A stretch of 64,000 nucleotides of DNA from Saccharopolyspora phatthalungensis (GTDB lineage: Bacteria > Actinomycetota > Actinomycetes > Mycobacteriales > Pseudonocardiaceae): positions 3,021,501 through 3,085,500 of the forward strand of contig NZ_JACHIW010000001.1 of NCBI RefSeq assembly GCF_014203395.1, written 5' to 3'. The notes under the pieces are model-generated. The model was not told where the DNA came from. It worked only from the letters and a program-made list of their open reading frames with translations, and did not search any database. Below, piece after piece: positions 48,917-57,654 of the stretch; position 1 is the stretch's first letter; each line of letters opens with the position of its first letter. Made by a program: the position numbers and the translations under genes.

Positions 48917-51304
48917 GTGAGTCTTGGGCGGGTTCGGCTTTCCCGACGACGGGGGTTCGCCGCGACAGCGGCCGGTTTCGCCGGAGCGAGTGTGATGGTG
49001 TCCGCGGCGAAAACGACTCCCGAGAACAGCGTGAACTACCGGGTGCGGGGCCTGCGGGCTCCCGTGGAGCTGATCGAGGACCGATACGGCGTCCCGCACC
49101 TCTACGCGCGCAGCGAGGACGACGTCTTCCTCGCCCAGGGTTTCAACGCCGCGCGGGAGCGACTGTTCCAGATCGACCTGTGGCGCCGGCGCGGCCTCGG
49201 GCGGCTCGCCGAGGTGCTCGGCCCCGACTACGTCGAACAGGACCGCGCCACCCGGTTGTTTCTCTACCGGGGCGAGATGGACGTGGAATGGGCGCGCTAC
49301 TCGAAGGACGCGCAGCGGATCGCGACGCAGTTCACCGCCGGGATCAATGCCTACCTGGACTGGTTGGAAGAACACCCGGTGCAACTGCCGCCCGAGTTCG
49401 GCATCCTCGGCTACCGGCCCGCCAGGTGGGAACCGGCGGACGTGGTGCGAATCCGCAGCCACGGCCTGACCCGCAACCTGACCAGCGAAGTCAAGCGCGC
49501 CAAAGTCGCCTGCGTCGCCGGTGTGGACGCCGACCTGGTCCGGCAGAGCCTGCAACCGGACCGGCACACGACCGTGCCCGAAGGCTTCGACCCGTGCGCG
49601 ATGCCGGCGGACGTGCTCGACGTGTTCGACCTGGCCACCCAGGAAGTCGAGTTCAAGGACGGCAAGATCCGCGCCAAGGCGGTTGGCGACCCGGCCACCG
49701 AGGGCAGCAACAACTGGGTGGTCAGCGGGCGGCGGACCGCCACCGGGCGGCCGATCCTGGCCAATGACCCGCACCGCGCCTACTCGGCGCCGTCCCTGCG
49801 CTACATCGCGCACCTGTCGGCGCCGGGTCTGGACATCATCGGCGCCGGTGAGCCCGCGCTGCCGGGGATCTCCATCGGGCACAACGGGACCATCGCCTTC
49901 GGGCTCACCATCTTCCCGATGGACCAGGAAGACCTGTACGTCTACGAGCTCGACCCGGCCGACCGCACCCGCTACCGCTACCGAGGCGGGTGGGAGTCGA
50001 TGTCGGTCCGGCGCGAGCAGGTGGCCGTGCTCGGCGCGGCCGACCGCACCATCGAGCTGACTTTCACCCGGCACGGACCGGTGATCCGGGTCGACGAGCA
50101 GCGGAACCTGGCGTACGCGGTGCGGACGGGGTGGCTCGAACCGGGCATGTCGCCGTACTTCGGCAGCGTGGCCTACCTGCGGGCCCGCAACTTCACCGAG
50201 TTCACCCAGTCGATGCGCGACTGGGGCGCGCCGACGGAAAACCAGGTCTATGCCGATGTGGACGGCAACATCGGCTGGGTGCCGGGTGGCCTGGCGCCCA
50301 AGCGGGTCGGCTACGACGGCCTGCTGCCGGTGCCCGGCGATGGCCGCTACGAGTGGAACGGCTTCTACTCCGGTGACGACCTGCCGCGACGGCTTAACCC
50401 GGTGGCGGGGTTCATCGCCACCGCGAACCAGTTCAACCTGCCCCCGGAGTTCCAGGACAAGGGGCTCGGGTTCGAGTGGACCAACCCGTTCCGCCACCAG
50501 CGGATCGTCGAAGTGCTGTCGCAGCAGCGCAAACACACCGTGGCCGACTCGGTGGCGCTGCAGAACGACCAGCTGTCGATCCCGGCCCGGCGGCTGGTCG
50601 CCCTGCTGTCCAACCTGGACGGCGGCGAGTCCGGCCTCCGTCGGGCGCTGAGCCTGCTGCGGAAGTGGGACGCGGTGGAGGCGGCCGATTCGAACGCCGC
50701 GGCGCTGTTCGAGGTGTGGCTGTCGAAGCACCTCGGGCCCGGTTTCGTGCGCGCCGTGGTGCCGGAGGCGGCCGAGGTGATCGAGGACGCCGACACGTTG
50801 GTCCTGCTAGAGGAGTTGGAAAAACCCGGAAAGTGGTTGCCGGACAAGGCCGCTCGCGACCATTTGCTGCTGGAGACATTGCGTTCGGCCTACGCCGAGG
50901 TGCGGGAACGACTCGGGCCCGGCGACGGGAACTGGCAGTGGGGCAGGCTGCACCACAGCTTCTTCCAGCATCCGGCGGCCGGGGCGTTCAACGAGATCGA
51001 CCGCGCCCGCTTCAACGTCGGCCCGCTCCCGCGCGGCGGCTCCCCGGACACCGTGAACCAATCGTCCTACCGGACCACGGACTTCCGGCAGATCAATGGC
51101 CCGTCGTTCCGGATGATCCTCGACGTGGGCGACTGGGACTCCTCGATCGCGGTCAACACCCCCGGGCAGTCCGGCGACCCGGACGACCCGCACTACCGCG
51201 ACCTGGCCGAATCCTGGCGCACCGGGGAATACTTCCCGCTTGCCTACAGCCGGGCCGCGGTTGAGAAATACGCAGAACGCCGAATGCTGCTGCTGCCGGG
51301 CTGA
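48917..51304 (+). CDS. Penicillin acylase family N-terminal nucleophile hydrolase
   Basis: A 795-residue precursor of an Ntn-hydrolase that cleaves amide bonds (beta-lactam side chains, acyl-homoserine lactones or lipopeptides in known members). The N-terminus has a twin-arginine-like signal (SRRRGFAATAAGFAGASVMVSA). The alpha part (EDRYGVPHLYARSEDDVFLAQGFNAARERLFQIDLWRRRGLGRLAE) is typical. Self-cleavage should occur before Ser264 in TEGSNNWVVSG, the new N-terminal nucleophile of the beta chain; ANDPHRAYSAPS and the later TENQVYADVDGNIGW also match the family. GGGAGGTTGGG precedes the GTG. Substrate not assignable; a TetR gene lies just upstream. Confidence 0.9.
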   Translation: MSLGRVRLSRRRGFAATAAGFAGASVMVSAAKTTPENSVNYRVRGLRAPVELIEDRYGVPHLYARSEDDVFLAQGFNAARERLFQIDLWRRRGLGRLAEVLGPDYVEQDRATRLFLYRGEMDVEWARYSKDAQRIATQFTAGINAYLDWLEEHPVQLPPEFGILGYRPARWEPADVVRIRSHGLTRNLTSEVKRAKVACVAGVDADLVRQSLQPDRHTTVPEGFDPCAMPADVLDVFDLATQEVEFKDGKIRAKAVGDPATEGSNNWVVSGRRTATGRPILANDPHRAYSAPSLRYIAHLSAPGLDIIGAGEPALPGISIGHNGTIAFGLTIFPMDQEDLYVYELDPADRTRYRYRGGWESMSVRREQVAVLGAADRTIELTFTRHGPVIRVDEQRNLAYAVRTGWLEPGMSPYFGSVAYLRARNFTEFTQSMRDWGAPTENQVYADVDGNIGWVPGGLAPKRVGYDGLLPVPGDGRYEWNGFYSGDDLPRRLNPVAGFIATANQFNLPPEFQDKGLGFEWTNPFRHQRIVEVLSQQRKHTVADSVALQNDQLSIPARRLVALLSNLDGGESGLRRALSLLRKWDAVEAADSNAAALFEVWLSKHLGPGFVRAVVPEAAEVIEDADTLVLLEELEKPGKWLPDKAARDHLLLETLRSAYAEVRERLGPGDGNWQWGRLHHSFFQHPAAGAFNEIDRARFNVGPLPRGGSPDTVNQSSYRTTDFRQINGPSFRMILDVGDWDSSIAVNTPGQSGDPDDPHYRDLAESWRTGEYFPLAYSRAAVEKYAERRMLLLPG

Positions 51305-51309
51305 CGAAC

Positions 51310-51351
51310 CCGTGAGTCTCTTGGTCGCGGTGGCCGCACAACGACTCACGG
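51310..51351. terminator. Stem-loop between convergent genes
   Basis: CCGTGAGTC (51310-51318) pairs with GACTCACGG (51343-51351). It lies between the acylase stop and the epimerase stop and could serve both strands. No T run. Confidence 0.5.
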
Positions 51352-51364
51352 CTCCTCGGCGTCC

Positions 51365-51811
51365 TCAGTGGACCCCGGCGGGCTCGACGAGTTCGACGAG
51401 CACTCCACCGGCGTCCTTGGGATGCACGAAGTTGACGCGGCTGCCGGCGGTGCCGCGGCGCGGTTCGTCGTAGATCAGCCGCAATCCCTTAGCTCGGATG
51501 ACCGCCATGGCCGCCTCGATGTCGGTCACCCGAAAGGCTAGTTGTTGCAGCCCGGGGCCGTTGCGGTCCAGGAACTTCGCGATAGTCGAGTCCGCACGCA
51601 GCGGCGCGAGCAGTTGAAGTTGCGTTGCCCCGGTGGCGTCGCCGGGCGCGCGCAGCATCGCCTCGTGCACGCCCTGCTCCTCGTTGACCTCTGAGTGGGT
51701 GACCTCCAGGCCGAAGGTGTCCCGCTGGAAGGCGATGGCCGCGTCCAGATCGGCTACCGCGATGCCCACGTGGTCCACCGCCGTGACCAGGCCTTTCAAG
51801 TCCGCTCGCAT
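51365..51811 (-). CDS. mce: Methylmalonyl-CoA epimerase
   Basis: VOC-fold metalloenzyme that interconverts the 2R and 2S forms of methylmalonyl-CoA, linking propionyl-CoA to the B12-dependent mutase. The 148-residue protein has AVDHVGIAVADLDAAIAF at the start, the middle TQLQLLAPL and the late VLVELVEP metal ligands. The segment GLQQLAFRVTDIEA replaces the His-His of many bacterial epimerases by Gln-Gln, as I recall for other actinobacterial members. The gene lies near a thiolase gene, the same neighbourhood as in Streptomyces and mycobacteria; the adenosyltransferase at 22.4 kb supplies the mutase cofactor. Confidence 0.88.
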   Translation of the reverse strand: MRADLKGLVTAVDHVGIAVADLDAAIAFQRDTFGLEVTHSEVNEEQGVHEAMLRAPGDATGATQLQLLAPLRADSTIAKFLDRNGPGLQQLAFRVTDIEAAMAVIRAKGLRLIYDEPRRGTAGSRVNFVHPKDAGGVLVELVEPAGVH

Positions 51812-51942
51812 AGCCGCAGCCTAGCTCCCGGCCCGTTTACCCGAAATACCGGCGAAACCGAAGATCGAATTGCCCCGGCGAGCGGAGTCAGGTCACCTTG
51901 CAACGCATCGGCATGTGGCTGATTCACGTGAGGGGGGCAAGG

Positions 51943-52950
51943 ATGGCCAGGAAGCAACGTGGACCGGTTCACAGGCTCGTGGTCCTGACGGCGTCGCTCG
52001 GATTCACCATCGGAGTGGGCATCCCCACCGCGCTTGCCGCCGGCGGCGACGGTGTGATCAGCGGCGGGGACGGCGGCAATCCCAAGGCAGACCAACTGCG
52101 CCGAGAGCGGGCCTGGGTGCGGCCCGGGCCGCTGCGGTTCGGGGCTGAGGCGTACGAGGAGGTGCGCTCGGCCGCCACCGCGGCCGCAAGGCAGGCCGAC
52201 TGCACGATCAGCGCGGCCGACGCCACCCGCCTGACCCTGTCCACGACCTGGCCCGAAGTGGCCGGATCCGGCGAAGCGCCGTCGCCGATGGCGCTTTCCC
52301 GCTACGACGACAAAACCGCCCTCGCCGACCCCGAACAACGCGCCAGAGGCCTGTTCTTCAACCCGGGCGTCGGCATCTGGCAGCTCGACTCGGCCGGGCT
52401 CGGCGCCCGGGAGACCGCCGGTACCGCCATCGACTCGGCCGGTGCGGCGAAGAAAGTGGCGCCGTACATGGTCGGCAAGTACTGCAACGCGGTGAAACGC
52501 GGATCATCCGCCGCGCGGGCCCGCGCCGCCGCGTGGTCGGCCTGGCACGCCTGCGACCAAGGCGCTTGTGAGTCGATCTACCAGCGGCTAGGAGACGACG
52601 GCGTCACCAAAGATTCCAACGTCACACGTTACGGCGGTGCGCAGCCGCGCAGTTGCACCTACGAGGGTGCCAAATACGACTGCCTGTACGTCGACCCGAG
52701 CGCGGCGCAAGGCGACGACGCCTGGACCGCGCCCGACTTCGGCCCCGCGCCCGTCCCGTCGCCCTTCTACGTCTTCACCTACGCCGAAGGCGGCAAGACG
52801 TACGAGGTGCGGTACTGGCTGAAAACCGACTCCGGCGCGAACACCGATGTCTCCGCTTCCAGGGAACTCGGTGTCAACGCCCGCACCAAGCTCTTCTGGG
52901 CCGCGGAATCCGATCTCTGCGACACCACCACCGCCACCGGCAACTGCTGA
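51943..52950 (+). CDS. Secreted protein of unknown function
   Basis: A 335-residue protein with a Sec-type signal peptide ([21 protein letters not shown], cleavage near ALAAGG). The mature part contains [31 protein letters not shown] and [16 protein letters not shown]. The [11 protein letters not shown] segment resembles the G-x-GI-Q motif of lysozyme-like transglycosylases and recurs in a group of secreted actinobacterial proteins I cannot name; a catalytic Glu is not certain. Eight Cys, probably in disulfides. AGGGGGG precedes the ATG at 51943. The stop codon lies inside a 75-bp duplication that contains the dispersed repeat. Confidence 0.75.
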   Translation: MARKQRGPVHRLVVLTASLGFTIGVGIPTALAAGGDGVISGGDGGNPKADQLRRERAWVRPGPLRFGAEAYEEVRSAATAAARQADCTISAADATRLTLSTTWPEVAGSGEAPSPMALSRYDDKTALADPEQRARGLFFNPGVGIWQLDSAGLGARETAGTAIDSAGAAKKVAPYMVGKYCNAVKRGSSAARARAAAWSAWHACDQGACESIYQRLGDDGVTKDSNVTRYGGAQPRSCTYEGAKYDCLYVDPSAAQGDDAWTAPDFGPAPVPSPFYVFTYAEGGKTYEVRYWLKTDSGANTDVSASRELGVNARTKLFWAAESDLCDTTTATGNC

Positions 52951-53093
52951 GAGCAAGGGAACCTTTCTGTCATTCCCGGGTGTCGGTTGTTGCGGTCGTG
53001 GCGGGGCGGCATGGGCGTCTGCTGAGAGCAAGGGAACCTTTCTGTCATTCCCGGGCGTCGGTTATGGCGGTCGTCACAGGCGGCACTGGGTGT
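52944..53093 (-). repeat. 75-bp tandem duplication carrying two dispersed-repeat copies
   Basis: Two adjacent 75-base units (52944-53018 and 53019-53093) start CTGCTGAGAGCAAGGGAACC and are nearly identical in the first ~45 bases. Each holds one minus-oriented element copy (52952-52972 and 53027-53047, variant TGACAGAAAGGTTCCCTTGC). The first unit includes the TGA stop of the secreted protein gene. Confidence 0.9.
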
Positions 53094-53191
53094 CATCGCG
53101 GGTATGGTCCCGAGGGTGCCCGCGAGGCCATGATGGTGCTGCGAGGCAGCGATGGTGTGGCATGTCGATGAAGATGCACCGGGAGGCAGTG

Positions 53192-54379
53192 GTGGGTAGC
53201 TCTGTGATCGTGGCGGGAGCACGCACTCCGATGGGGCGGCTGCTCGGCTCGCTCAAGGACTTTTCCGGCGCACAGCTCGGCGGGGTCGCCATCAAGGCCG
53301 CATTGCAGCGCGCCGGGGTGCGTCCGGACCAGGTCCAGTACACGATCATGGGTCAGGTGCTGACCGCCGGTGCCGGGCAGATCCCGGTCCGTCAGGCGGC
53401 CGTCGCCGCCGGCATCCCGATGGACGTGCCCGCGCTGACCATCAACAAGGTGTGCCTTTCCGGCCTGGACGCGGTAGCCCTCGCCGACCAGCTCATCCGC
53501 GCCGGCGAGTTCGAGATCGTGGTAGCCGGTGGCCAGGAGTCGATGACCCAGGCGCCACACCTGCTCACCGGCTCGCGAGAAGGCTTCAAGTACGGCGATG
53601 TCGAGATGCTCGACCACATGGCCCACGACGGCCTGTTCTGCGCGTTCGACCATGTCGCCATGGGCGTGTCCACCGAGAAGTACAACTCGCGGCACGGCGT
53701 GACCCGCGAGGAGCAGGACGCCTTCGCGGCGCGCTCGCACCAGCGCGCCGCCGCGGCTGCGGAGAACGGGATCTTCGCGGAAGAGATCGCCCCCGTCGAG
53801 GTGCTGCGGCGTAAGGGCGACCCGGTGCTCGTGGACACCGACGAGGGCGTTCGCGCCGAGACCACGACGGAAACGCTCGGCAAGCTCCGCCCGGCGTTCG
53901 CCGCCGACGGCACCATCACCGCGGGTTCGGCATCACAGATCTCCGACGGCGCCGCCGCGGTCGTGGTGATGAGCAAGGCCAAGGCCGAAGAGTTGGGGTT
54001 GACCTGGCTGGCCGAGATCGGCGCGCACGGCGTCGTCGCCGGCCCCGACGCGAGCCTGCACGAGCAGCCGTCGAACGCAATCAAGGCCGCCTGCGCCAAG
54101 GAACAGATCGACGCCGCCGACCTCGATCTCGTGGAGATCAACGAGGCGTTCGCCGCGGTGGGCATCGTGTCCACCCGTGCGCTGGGCATCGACGAGGAGA
54201 AGGTCAACGTCAACGGCGGCGCGATCGCGCTCGGCCACCCCATCGGCATGTCCGGTGCCAGGCTGGCGCTGCACCTGGTGCTGGAGCTGCGGCGCCGCGG
54301 CGGCGGTGTCGGTGCGGCGGCGCTCTGCGGCGGTGGTGGCCAGGGCGATGCCCTGATCCTGCGGGTGCCGAAGGCCTGA
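53192..54379 (+). CDS. Acetyl-CoA C-acyltransferase (thiolase)
   Basis: Condenses or cleaves acyl-CoA/acetyl-CoA; the biosynthetic-type thiolase. The 395-residue protein has nucleophile Cys88 ([11 protein letters not shown]), His349 ([10 protein letters not shown]) and Cys379 ([11 protein letters not shown]). GTG at 53192 is chosen because GGGAGG lies five bases upstream and the conserved [12 protein letters not shown] begins at once; earlier ATGs (53162-53174) would add a non-conserved leader. Member of the fadA4-like actinobacterial group found beside methylmalonyl-CoA epimerase. Likely role in fatty acid or polyhydroxyalkanoate carbon flow. Confidence 0.93.
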   Translation: MGSSVIVAGARTPMGRLLGSLKDFSGAQLGGVAIKAALQRAGVRPDQVQYTIMGQVLTAGAGQIPVRQAAVAAGIPMDVPALTINKVCLSGLDAVALADQLIRAGEFEIVVAGGQESMTQAPHLLTGSREGFKYGDVEMLDHMAHDGLFCAFDHVAMGVSTEKYNSRHGVTREEQDAFAARSHQRAAAAAENGIFAEEIAPVEVLRRKGDPVLVDTDEGVRAETTTETLGKLRPAFAADGTITAGSASQISDGAAAVVVMSKAKAEELGLTWLAEIGAHGVVAGPDASLHEQPSNAIKAACAKEQIDAADLDLVEINEAFAAVGIVSTRALGIDEEKVNVNGGAIALGHPIGMSGARLALHLVLELRRRGGGVGAAALCGGGGQGDALILRVPKA

Positions 54380-54468
54380 CCAGCCGACCCCCGGCAGACC
54401 CTGAAATCGACCCGGAGATCCCGCACTGTCGATGATCGACTACCCCCGGCGCGGCTACCCTGGATGGC

Positions 54469-55218
54469 ATGAAGTGGCTTCCAGGGGGATGGCAACGGGC
54501 TGACCAGGTCGAACACGAGCGGGCGACCGAACCGGTACGGTCCCGTGGCACCGCCCGCTACGCCTCGGGGCAGGCCGGGTCGCCGGACCCCGCCACTCGG
54601 GTGCAGCCCGGTGGCGGGCACCGCCCGACGCTGCTGGGCGCCGACGCGCACGACGTGGACGTAAGCGCTAGCAGCTTCAAGGCGCTGCTCATCGGCGGAG
54701 GCGTCAGCGGTCTGCTCACCGTGCTGGTCGCGGCGGCGCTGGTCAACAGCGGCAGCAGCGTCTTCATGTGGATCTGGCAGCTCGTCTTCGGCGTGCTCTT
54801 CCTGTGGTTCATCACGGCGTCCCGGGGCATGCTCAACAGCCGCGGATTCCTGATCGACCGCAGCGGCTTCTACGCGCGCACCCGCGGCGAGGTGTTCGGC
54901 GTCTCGTGGGACGAGATCAAGGCAGTCGGGATCGGCACGTTGCCGTGGATCCAGCACCGACGCCCGGTCGCCCCGGAGCGCCGTCAAGCGCTGGAGCTTT
55001 ACCCGGCGGATCCGGGGTTCCCGACGCGGCACCCGGAGCTCGAGCGCTGGCGGGTCGAGGAGTCGCCGTCGATGCCGGGGCTGCCCGGCGAGCGCTACCG
55101 GTTTCACCTGCCGCCGTTCAGCCGACTGCCGAAGGAGCTGGAAGGCGCGGTGCAGACCGTCGCCCCGCAGAAGTGGGTCGGGCATTACAAGCGGCACCTC
55201 CCACCACCCCCGGCCTAG
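54469..55218 (+). CDS. Membrane protein with PH-like C-terminal domain, function unknown
   Basis: A 249-residue protein: a hydrophilic, Gly/Pro-rich N-terminal ~65 residues, two membrane helices (ALLIGGGVSGLLTVLVAAAL and MWIWQLVFGVLFLWFITA), then a soluble part with RGFLIDRSGFYARTRGEVFGVSWDEIKAVGI that looks like a bacterial PH-like fold. No known function. ATG start seven bases after TACCCT, so perhaps leaderless. Ends three bases before the convergent dinB stop. Confidence 0.72.
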   Translation: MKWLPGGWQRADQVEHERATEPVRSRGTARYASGQAGSPDPATRVQPGGGHRPTLLGADAHDVDVSASSFKALLIGGGVSGLLTVLVAAALVNSGSSVFMWIWQLVFGVLFLWFITASRGMLNSRGFLIDRSGFYARTRGEVFGVSWDEIKAVGIGTLPWIQHRRPVAPERRQALELYPADPGFPTRHPELERWRVEESPSMPGLPGERYRFHLPPFSRLPKELEGAVQTVAPQKWVGHYKRHLPPPPA

Positions 55219-55221
55219 CGC

Positions 55222-56550
55222 CTACCAGCCGAGGCTGTCCACCGGATCCGCCGAGGACAGCAGCGGGTCTTCCAAGGCGAAGGTGCGGGCCACCCCGCGC
55301 CCGCTGATCGCGGTTTCGAACCGGACCGTGACCCGGCCATGCCCGGCGCCCTGTACCCAGCCGTGACCGAACTCGGCATGCCGGACGTCGTCGCCTGCAC
55401 GCCAGTGCCTGGCCGGTGGCTCCTGGCTGGGCTGGGCGGCCGACTGGGCGGTGGCGGCCGCGGCTTCTGGCTGGTCCGCGGGGTTGTCGAACAGCGGCTC
55501 CTGTTCCGAGGTCGCCAGCCCGGAGTAGGAGACGCCGACCAACCGAACCGGGGTCCCCGGCGGAACGGCGATGGGCAGCAGCCGCCGCGCAGCGGCGGAG
55601 AGCGCCGCGAGATCGCTGGTCGCCGACGCGAACGTCTCCGCGCGGCTGATCGTGGTGAAGCCGGAGTCCCGGACCTTGATGGTCACGGTGCGCGCCGCGC
55701 GCCCCGACGACACCAGCCGGCGATGCCCGGACTCGGCCATCCCGGTCACCTCGGACAGCAGCTTTACCTGGTCGGTGATGTCGGTGTCGAACGTCGTCTC
55801 GGCGCTGACCTGCTTCGCCTCGGCACGCTCGGCCACCGGATGGTCGTCGATGCCGTGGGCGAGGCGGTGCAGTTCGGTTCCGTGCGCCTGCCCCAGCAGC
55901 GACGTCACGTCGTTGAGATGCAGGGCGGCGAGTTCGCCGATCGTTTGCACGCCGATGCGGTGCAGTTTGGACTCCGTCACCGGCCCCACGCCCCACATCT
56001 TGCGCACCGGTAGCCCCGACAATAGTTCGAGCTGCTGATCCGGCGGCACTACGAGCATGCCGTCCGGTTTGGCGAGGCCAGACGCGATCTTCGCGAGCTG
56101 CTTGCCGGCGCCCGCGCCGATCGACGCGGTCACACCGACCTCGCGGCGCACCCGCGCGCGCAGCTGGGTGGCGAATTTCTCCACCTGGGCCGTCGTGGCG
56201 CCAGCGAGCTCGGTGGGCTCCAGGAAGGCCTCGTCGACCGAAACCTGCTCGACGACGTCCGAAACCTCTCGGACAATGCCCAGCACCCGTTTGCTGACGG
56301 CCTGGTAGACGCGGAATCGCGGCGGGAGCACCACAGCTACCGGGCAGCGGCGACGCGCCTCCGCCATTGGCATCGCCGACCGCGCGCCGAACTCCCGTGC
56401 TTCGTAGCTGGCACCGGCGACGGTGCCGCGTGGGCCGAGCCCGCCGACGAGCACCGGGCGTCCTTGAACGGTGGGGCGGGTCAGCTGCTCCACGGATGCG
56501 AAGAACGCATCCATGTCCATGTGCAGCACCCACCTCCGCATACCCGCCAT
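55222..56550 (-). CDS. dinB: DNA polymerase IV (Y-family) with C-terminal extension
   Basis: Error-prone translesion polymerase. The 442-residue protein has catalytic acids in HMDMDAFFASVEQ (residues 10-22) and SVDEAFLE (104-111), the helix-hairpin-helix GVGPVTESKL, and the little-finger domain to about residue 345. A beta-clamp motif QEPLF stands at 350-354, as in typical DinB. Beyond it an extra ~85 residues hold an Ala/Gln linker and a domain WRAGDDVRHAEFGHGWVQGA plus GHGRVTVRF (383-411) like the Tudor-type module at the C-terminus of UvrD helicases. ATG at 56550 used; 56541 is possible. Confidence 0.9.
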   Translation of the reverse strand: MAGMRRWVLHMDMDAFFASVEQLTRPTVQGRPVLVGGLGPRGTVAGASYEAREFGARSAMPMAEARRRCPVAVVLPPRFRVYQAVSKRVLGIVREVSDVVEQVSVDEAFLEPTELAGATTAQVEKFATQLRARVRREVGVTASIGAGAGKQLAKIASGLAKPDGMLVVPPDQQLELLSGLPVRKMWGVGPVTESKLHRIGVQTIGELAALHLNDVTSLLGQAHGTELHRLAHGIDDHPVAERAEAKQVSAETTFDTDITDQVKLLSEVTGMAESGHRRLVSSGRAARTVTIKVRDSGFTTISRAETFASATSDLAALSAAARRLLPIAVPPGTPVRLVGVSYSGLATSEQEPLFDNPADQPEAAAATAQSAAQPSQEPPARHWRAGDDVRHAEFGHGWVQGAGHGRVTVRFETAISGRGVARTFALEDPLLSSADPVDSLGW

Positions 56551-56598
56551 TCAACGGGACGCCTCTGACATCCGCGGTCCTGGCGTCGGAGGAATGAG

Positions 56599-56650
56599 AG
56601 GAAGGGAACCTTCCTGTCACCGACGCCGGAGCATGGGAACCTTTCTGTCA
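56599..56650 (-). repeat. Dispersed repeat, two minus-oriented copies
   Basis: Copies at 56599-56619 (start degenerate, AGGAAGGG) and 56630-56650 (AGCATGGG, CTTTCTGTCA), 31 bases apart. They lie between dinB and the upstream TipAS gene, both on the minus strand. Confidence 0.85.
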
Positions 56651-56696
56651 CGTGGTGGCCAACGGGAGCGGGTGGTCAGCGCAGTTTTGCCCAGGC

Positions 56697-57095
56697 TTAG
56701 GTGGTCATCGCGTCGCGCAGGTAGGCGGCCATGCCCTTCGGCTTCTTGCGTTCGATGCGCCTGCGAAACTTCGGCTGGTTCACGTACATCTCCGCCAACC
56801 GCAGGTAGGAGGCCCGGTCCGGGGTCCAGAAGTGGCAGATCCAGCGGTAGTGCTCGTGGATCACCTGCTGGGTGCGGGGATCGTTGCCGGGGACACCGGT
56901 GGCGAAAAGTTCCGCGATAGCGGAGCTGATCCGGTTCCAGTCCTGGCCGAGGCGCTGGGCGATCGCTTGCCGCTGGTCGGGTGTCGTGGGGCCGCGGACT
57001 CCCACCGGAGTGAGGTTGCCGATCAGCGCGGTGGCGTCCTCGATGGCTTCGGTCTGGTCAGAAGCGGAATTCCCAAGCACCTTGTCCGGCTGCAC
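56697..57095 (-). CDS. Stand-alone TipAS antibiotic-recognition-domain protein
   Basis: A 132-residue protein that matches the drug-binding half of TipA-type regulators: DWNRISSAIAELFATGVPGN, RTQQVIHEHYRWICHFW and ASYLRLAEMYVNQPKF, then KGMAAYLRDAM. The MerR DNA-binding domain that precedes this fold in TipAL is absent. Free TipAS-like proteins sequester thiopeptide antibiotics in Streptomyces; a similar drug-sponge role is possible. GTG at 57095 is chosen for the AAGGG six bases upstream; an open frame 12 codons longer has no such site. Confidence 0.75.
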   Translation of the reverse strand: MQPDKVLGNSASDQTEAIEDATALIGNLTPVGVRGPTTPDQRQAIAQRLGQDWNRISSAIAELFATGVPGNDPRTQQVIHEHYRWICHFWTPDRASYLRLAEMYVNQPKFRRRIERKKPKGMAAYLRDAMTT

Positions 57096-57278
57096 GGCGT
57101 CCCTTCTTCCACTCACGCGCGCGGGCAGCACACGTAGTGATCACCCTCGCGCGATCTCGCCAAGGTGTTCATCTGCCCGTGGCACATTAATTGAGCCGGG
57201 GGGACGCTGCGGGTGATTGTTGAGATCCGCTATCACCCTGTAATGACCACGTCATCGCGCGATGCGGTATGTCGGGGG

Positions 57279-57464
57279 TCAGTCCTGGGCCGGACCAGCG
57301 GAGTCGTCACGGTCGTCGGTTGCCGGCTGGTCGGGCGGAGCGAGGAACACCACACCGCGCTCCAGGTCCAGCGGCCCACCTGGATCGTGCTCGCGCGAGA
57401 CGCCGCCCTGATCACCCTCGTGCTTCAGCTTGCGGCCGGGGAGCAGTTCGCCGTAGTTCGCCAT
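57279..57464 (-). CDS. Small acidic protein, function unknown
   Basis: A 61-residue protein (MANYGELLPGRKLKHEGDQG, then GVVFLAPPDQPA near the middle and DDRDDSAGPAQD at the end) with codon use like its neighbours and GGAGG just upstream of the ATG, although the spacing of one base is very short. No known domain. It stands alone between the TipAS gene and three repeat units. Confidence 0.5.
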   Translation of the reverse strand: MANYGELLPGRKLKHEGDQGGVSREHDPGGPLDLERGVVFLAPPDQPATDDRDDSAGPAQD

Positions 57465-57507
57465 GCCTCCAAAGTAGCCGCGCCCAGCGCGCTCGAGCCG
57501 TTCTTGG

Positions 57508-57612
57508 TGACAGGAAGGTTCCCTTGCTCGCGCCTGAGGCGACTGAAGGTGACAGGAAGGTTCCCTTGCTCGCGCCTGAGGCGACTGAAGGTGACAGGAA
57601 GGTTCCCATGCT
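57508..57612 (+). repeat. Tandem array of three dispersed-repeat units
   Basis: Units at 57508-57528, 57550-57570 and 57592-57612 with an exact 42-base period and spacer CGCGCCTGAGGCGACTGAAGG. The first two end CCCTTGCT, the third CCCATGCT. They lie downstream of the sugar-binding protein gene (minus strand). Confidence 0.92.
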
Positions 57613-57654
57613 CCGGCGGCTTGACAGCCCCGTCTCCGTGGCGGGTGTCGGGGA

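Noticed and set aside
51365-51811. Gln-Gln instead of His-His in the epimerase as loss of activity
   Set aside because: The same change is, as far as I recall, usual in actinobacterial epimerases, so the enzyme is probably active.
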